A DNA stretch of 64,000 nucleotides from Hydractinia symbiolongicarpus. Its lineage: Eukaryota; Cnidaria; Hydrozoa; Anthoathecata; Hydractiniidae. A program made the translations under genes and the position numbers. The DNA lies in assembly GCF_029227915.1 (NCBI RefSeq), contig NC_079875.1, forward strand, positions 27,836,001 through 27,900,000. Direction: 5' to 3'. Of the stretch, positions 63,949-64,000 are shown one piece after another. The notes beneath the pieces were generated by a model. That model ran no database searches. It saw only the letters and a list, made by a program, of their open reading frames with translations, and was not told the origin of the DNA. Within the stretch, counting starts at the first letter, position 1. Every line of letters starts with the position of its first letter.

Positions 63949-64000
63949 GGAGGTAAAAGTTAGGGATTTTAATAGGGAACGTAATGGCTTGTTAGGGAAA

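Larger units (their letters stand above)
62655..64000 (-). mobile_element. Non-LTR retrotransposon with C-terminal USP domain, copy 2 (runs off the window)
   Basis: The shared 3' end sequence CTGTGCTATTCTTTG starts at 62659, followed by two repeat units (62684-62830), the USP gene (62844-63948) and the RT tail reading up to the window edge. The order is identical to copy 1 at 7.6-9.1 kb. The RT presumably continues beyond base 64000. Confidence 0.75.

Noticed and set aside
1-64000. Bacterial or phage origin, suggested by nucleases such as YqaJ and HUH Rep
   Set aside because: Introns, THAP/PHD/C2H2 fingers and eukaryotic transposon superfamilies are present throughout; YqaJ and HUH occur in known eukaryotic elements.

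Overview
The window is AT-rich animal DNA made almost entirely of transposable elements, whole and broken, inserted next to and inside each other. I see no rRNA, tRNA, CRISPR or bacterial-type operon, and no confident single-copy host gene. Introns with GT..AG ends, THAP/BED/PHD/C2H2 fingers, 2A-signal retrotransposons, Helentron, P-like, ISL2EU-like and PIF/Harbinger transposons, and scattered GCTA microsatellites together suggest an early-branching metazoan. A cnidarian (perhaps hydrozoan) is the best guess from recalled family similarity; a sponge is not excluded.

Layout, 1-22 kb: a PIF/Harbinger internal-deletion copy (1-1.25 kb); the front half of a Helentron on the minus strand (1.3-3.6 kb); a SINE-like repeat split by a 3283-bp CACTA-type element with exact ends, a GAT target duplication and a six-exon unknown gene (4259-7541); a non-LTR retrotransposon whose reverse transcriptase C-terminus runs into a ubiquitin-specific protease domain (7.59-10.64 kb); a LINE relic holding a nested ISL2EU-like element and hAT deletion copy (11.36-15.68 kb); and a second, fuller ISL2EU-like element encoding a THAP-DDE transposase and a SWIM-YqaJ-PHD nuclease (17.36-21.56 kb).

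Layout, 22-44 kb: a P-superfamily element with ends and target duplication visible (22222-26846), carrying a THAP transposase and a convergent C2H2 gene, and containing two adjacent near-perfect palindromes. Then come a third, divergent USP fragment (29 kb), unrecognised intron-containing genes (29.3-32.2 kb), several retrotransposon, recombinase and integrase relics (33-38.6 kb), a LINE 3' fragment, and a nearly full-length LINE (39.48-43.79 kb) with APE and RT domains, an N-terminal 2A-like motif and seven ~124-bp monomers upstream.

Layout, 44-64 kb: the helicase-endonuclease half of a Helentron (44.27-45.64 kb), a broken serine-rich gene with duplicated pieces (48.5-51 kb), small relics, a hAT C-terminus (54.65-55.44 kb), an HUH-SF3 Rep gene (56.3-57.8 kb), a Gypsy-type element truncated before integrase (58.37-61.76 kb) and a second copy of the USP-bearing retrotransposon (62.65 kb to the edge).

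Most coding regions carry one to three frameshifts or stops, so they are recently decayed copies rather than active genes. The least familiar architectures are the RT-USP fusion seen in two copies, the two-gene P-like element, the CACTA-like element with only an unknown cargo gene, and the tandem-monomer 5' region of a 2A-bearing LINE. Superfamily names rest on motifs and recall; no database search was run.
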